From: an uncultured Prevotellaceae bacterium
Lineage (GTDB): Bacteria; Bacteroidota; Bacteroidia; Bacteroidales; Bacteroidaceae
DNA length: 6,427 nt
Reading direction: 5' to 3'
Assembly: GCA_937902455.1 (NCBI GenBank)
Contig: CALELI010000197.1
Span: forward strand, 1-6,427
Under the pieces are notes generated by a model, which saw only the letters and a list, made by a program, of their open reading frames with translations, made no database searches and was not told the DNA's origin. Position 1 is the first letter of the stretch, and every line of letters starts with the position of its first letter. Both the position numbers and the translations under genes were made by a program. Below, in pieces: positions 6,257 to 6,427 of this stretch.

Positions 6257-6330
6257 ACCGTGTTTTTCATGGTATTAGATTTATTTTAAGGTTTGAGAAT
6301 TGCTTGTCGTGAGACAAGCAATTTTCTTAT
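6257..6330 (+). ncRNA. Short stand-alone structured RNA, possibly Bacteroidales-1-like
   Basis: A unit of about 70-75 bases sits between its own promoter and its own terminator, with no plausible reading frame. A 5' hairpin pairs ACCGTG (6257-6262) with CATGGT (6268-6273) through one G-U pair around five Ts. Next comes an AT-rich single-stranded stretch (TATTAGATTTATTTTAAGG), then a strong 3' hairpin. A promoter-bounded, terminator-bounded RNA of this kind is how the Bacteroidales-1 RNA class is described, and the CACCGTGTTTTTCATGGT stretch looks familiar from Bacteroidales intergenic regions. The family assignment is from memory and was not tested by a covariance search. The exact 5' end is uncertain by a few bases. 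Function is unknown. Confidence 0.55.
6298..6328 (+). terminator. Terminator of the short RNA, GUGA tetraloop
   Basis: AATTGCTTGTC (6298-6308) pairs perfectly with GACAAGCAATT (6313-6323) around GTGA, a GNRA-type tetraloop, giving an 11-bp stem followed by TTCTT. It both closes the small RNA and is likely to protect its 3' end. The U-tract is interrupted by one C. Confidence 0.7.
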
Positions 6331-6427
6331 ACACTCATCCTCAGCAAAAAAAGATGCATTTGATATTTTTTTCACTTAACTTTCGGAAGTTTGCATGTAT
6401 TTGATTTTAACATTAATCAAACATTAA
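6331..6427. other. AT-rich non-coding tail with a small operator-like palindrome
   Basis: No convincing reading frame or complete promoter is present here. TTTGATT (6400-6406) and AATCAAA (6415-6421) form a 7-bp inverted repeat with an 8-base spacer. ATTTGAT also occurs at 6358-6364, 41 bases before its second copy at 6399-6405. A shorter palindrome, AACTT-TCGG-AAGTT, lies at 6378-6391. This is probably the upstream regulatory region of a gene starting beyond the right edge. Regulator binding is only a guess. Confidence 0.3.

Noticed and set aside
6377..6384. TAACTTTC as a second -7 element
   Set aside because: The final G is missing and the nearest TTG (6360-6362) is only 14 bases away instead of 19-21.
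6390..6403. TTG at 6391 or 6401 as the -33 element of a promoter for the next gene
   Set aside because: No TAnnTTTG lies at the right distance from 6391 within the window, and the -7 site for 6401 would fall past the edge, so it cannot be supported.

Overview
The window looks like a chromosomal segment from a Bacteroidales bacterium, probably Prevotella or a close relative. Four lines of evidence point there: a Bacteroidetes-type promoter (TTG, 19 bases, TAccTTTG) at 6226-6255; A-rich leaders without clear Shine-Dalgarno motifs; short AT-rich 7-bp tandem repeats between genes; and the character of the exonuclease and rRNA methyltransferase proteins. The genus is an inference from remembered family resemblance. 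No search was run.

All four protein genes lie on the + strand with short gaps, and no promoter is visible between them, so they may be co-transcribed. Bases 1-2572 are the 3' end of a nonribosomal peptide synthetase (NRPS) gene: most of an adenylation domain, a carrier domain and a terminal NAD(P)H-dependent thioester reductase. The gene begins left of the window. Bases 2613-4313 encode a MATE-type multidrug/metabolite exporter fused to a C-terminal RsbW/SpoIIAB-like GHKL ATPase domain. Bases 4322-4930 encode a single-domain DEDDy 3'-5' exonuclease, and 4979-6172 an RlmI-type 23S rRNA cytosine methyltransferase.

The first two genes plausibly form one small-molecule system: the synthetase would release its peptide as an aldehyde (or alcohol or cyclic imine) by reduction, and the MATE protein is a candidate exporter or self-protection pump with an attached regulatory domain. 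The last two are housekeeping RNA-processing genes and are probably the ancestral neighbours at this site.

The most unusual structure is at the gene junctions. Each of the three carries tandem repeats with a strict 7-base period (GAATTAT, AGTTTAG, GTTAACA/ATGAATT). They begin at or inside the stop codon of the upstream gene, and in two cases run into the start of the next. They supply the stop codon and last residues of the exporter, and probably the start codon and first residues of the methyltransferase.

After the methyltransferase lies a strong terminator hairpin (6206-6245) whose loop holds the -33 element of a promoter. That promoter appears to drive a short stand-alone RNA (about 6257-6330) with its own GUGA-capped terminator, similar in organisation to the Bacteroidales-1 RNA class. 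The last ~100 bases are AT-rich and non-coding, with a small operator-like palindrome, and probably lead to a gene beyond the right edge.
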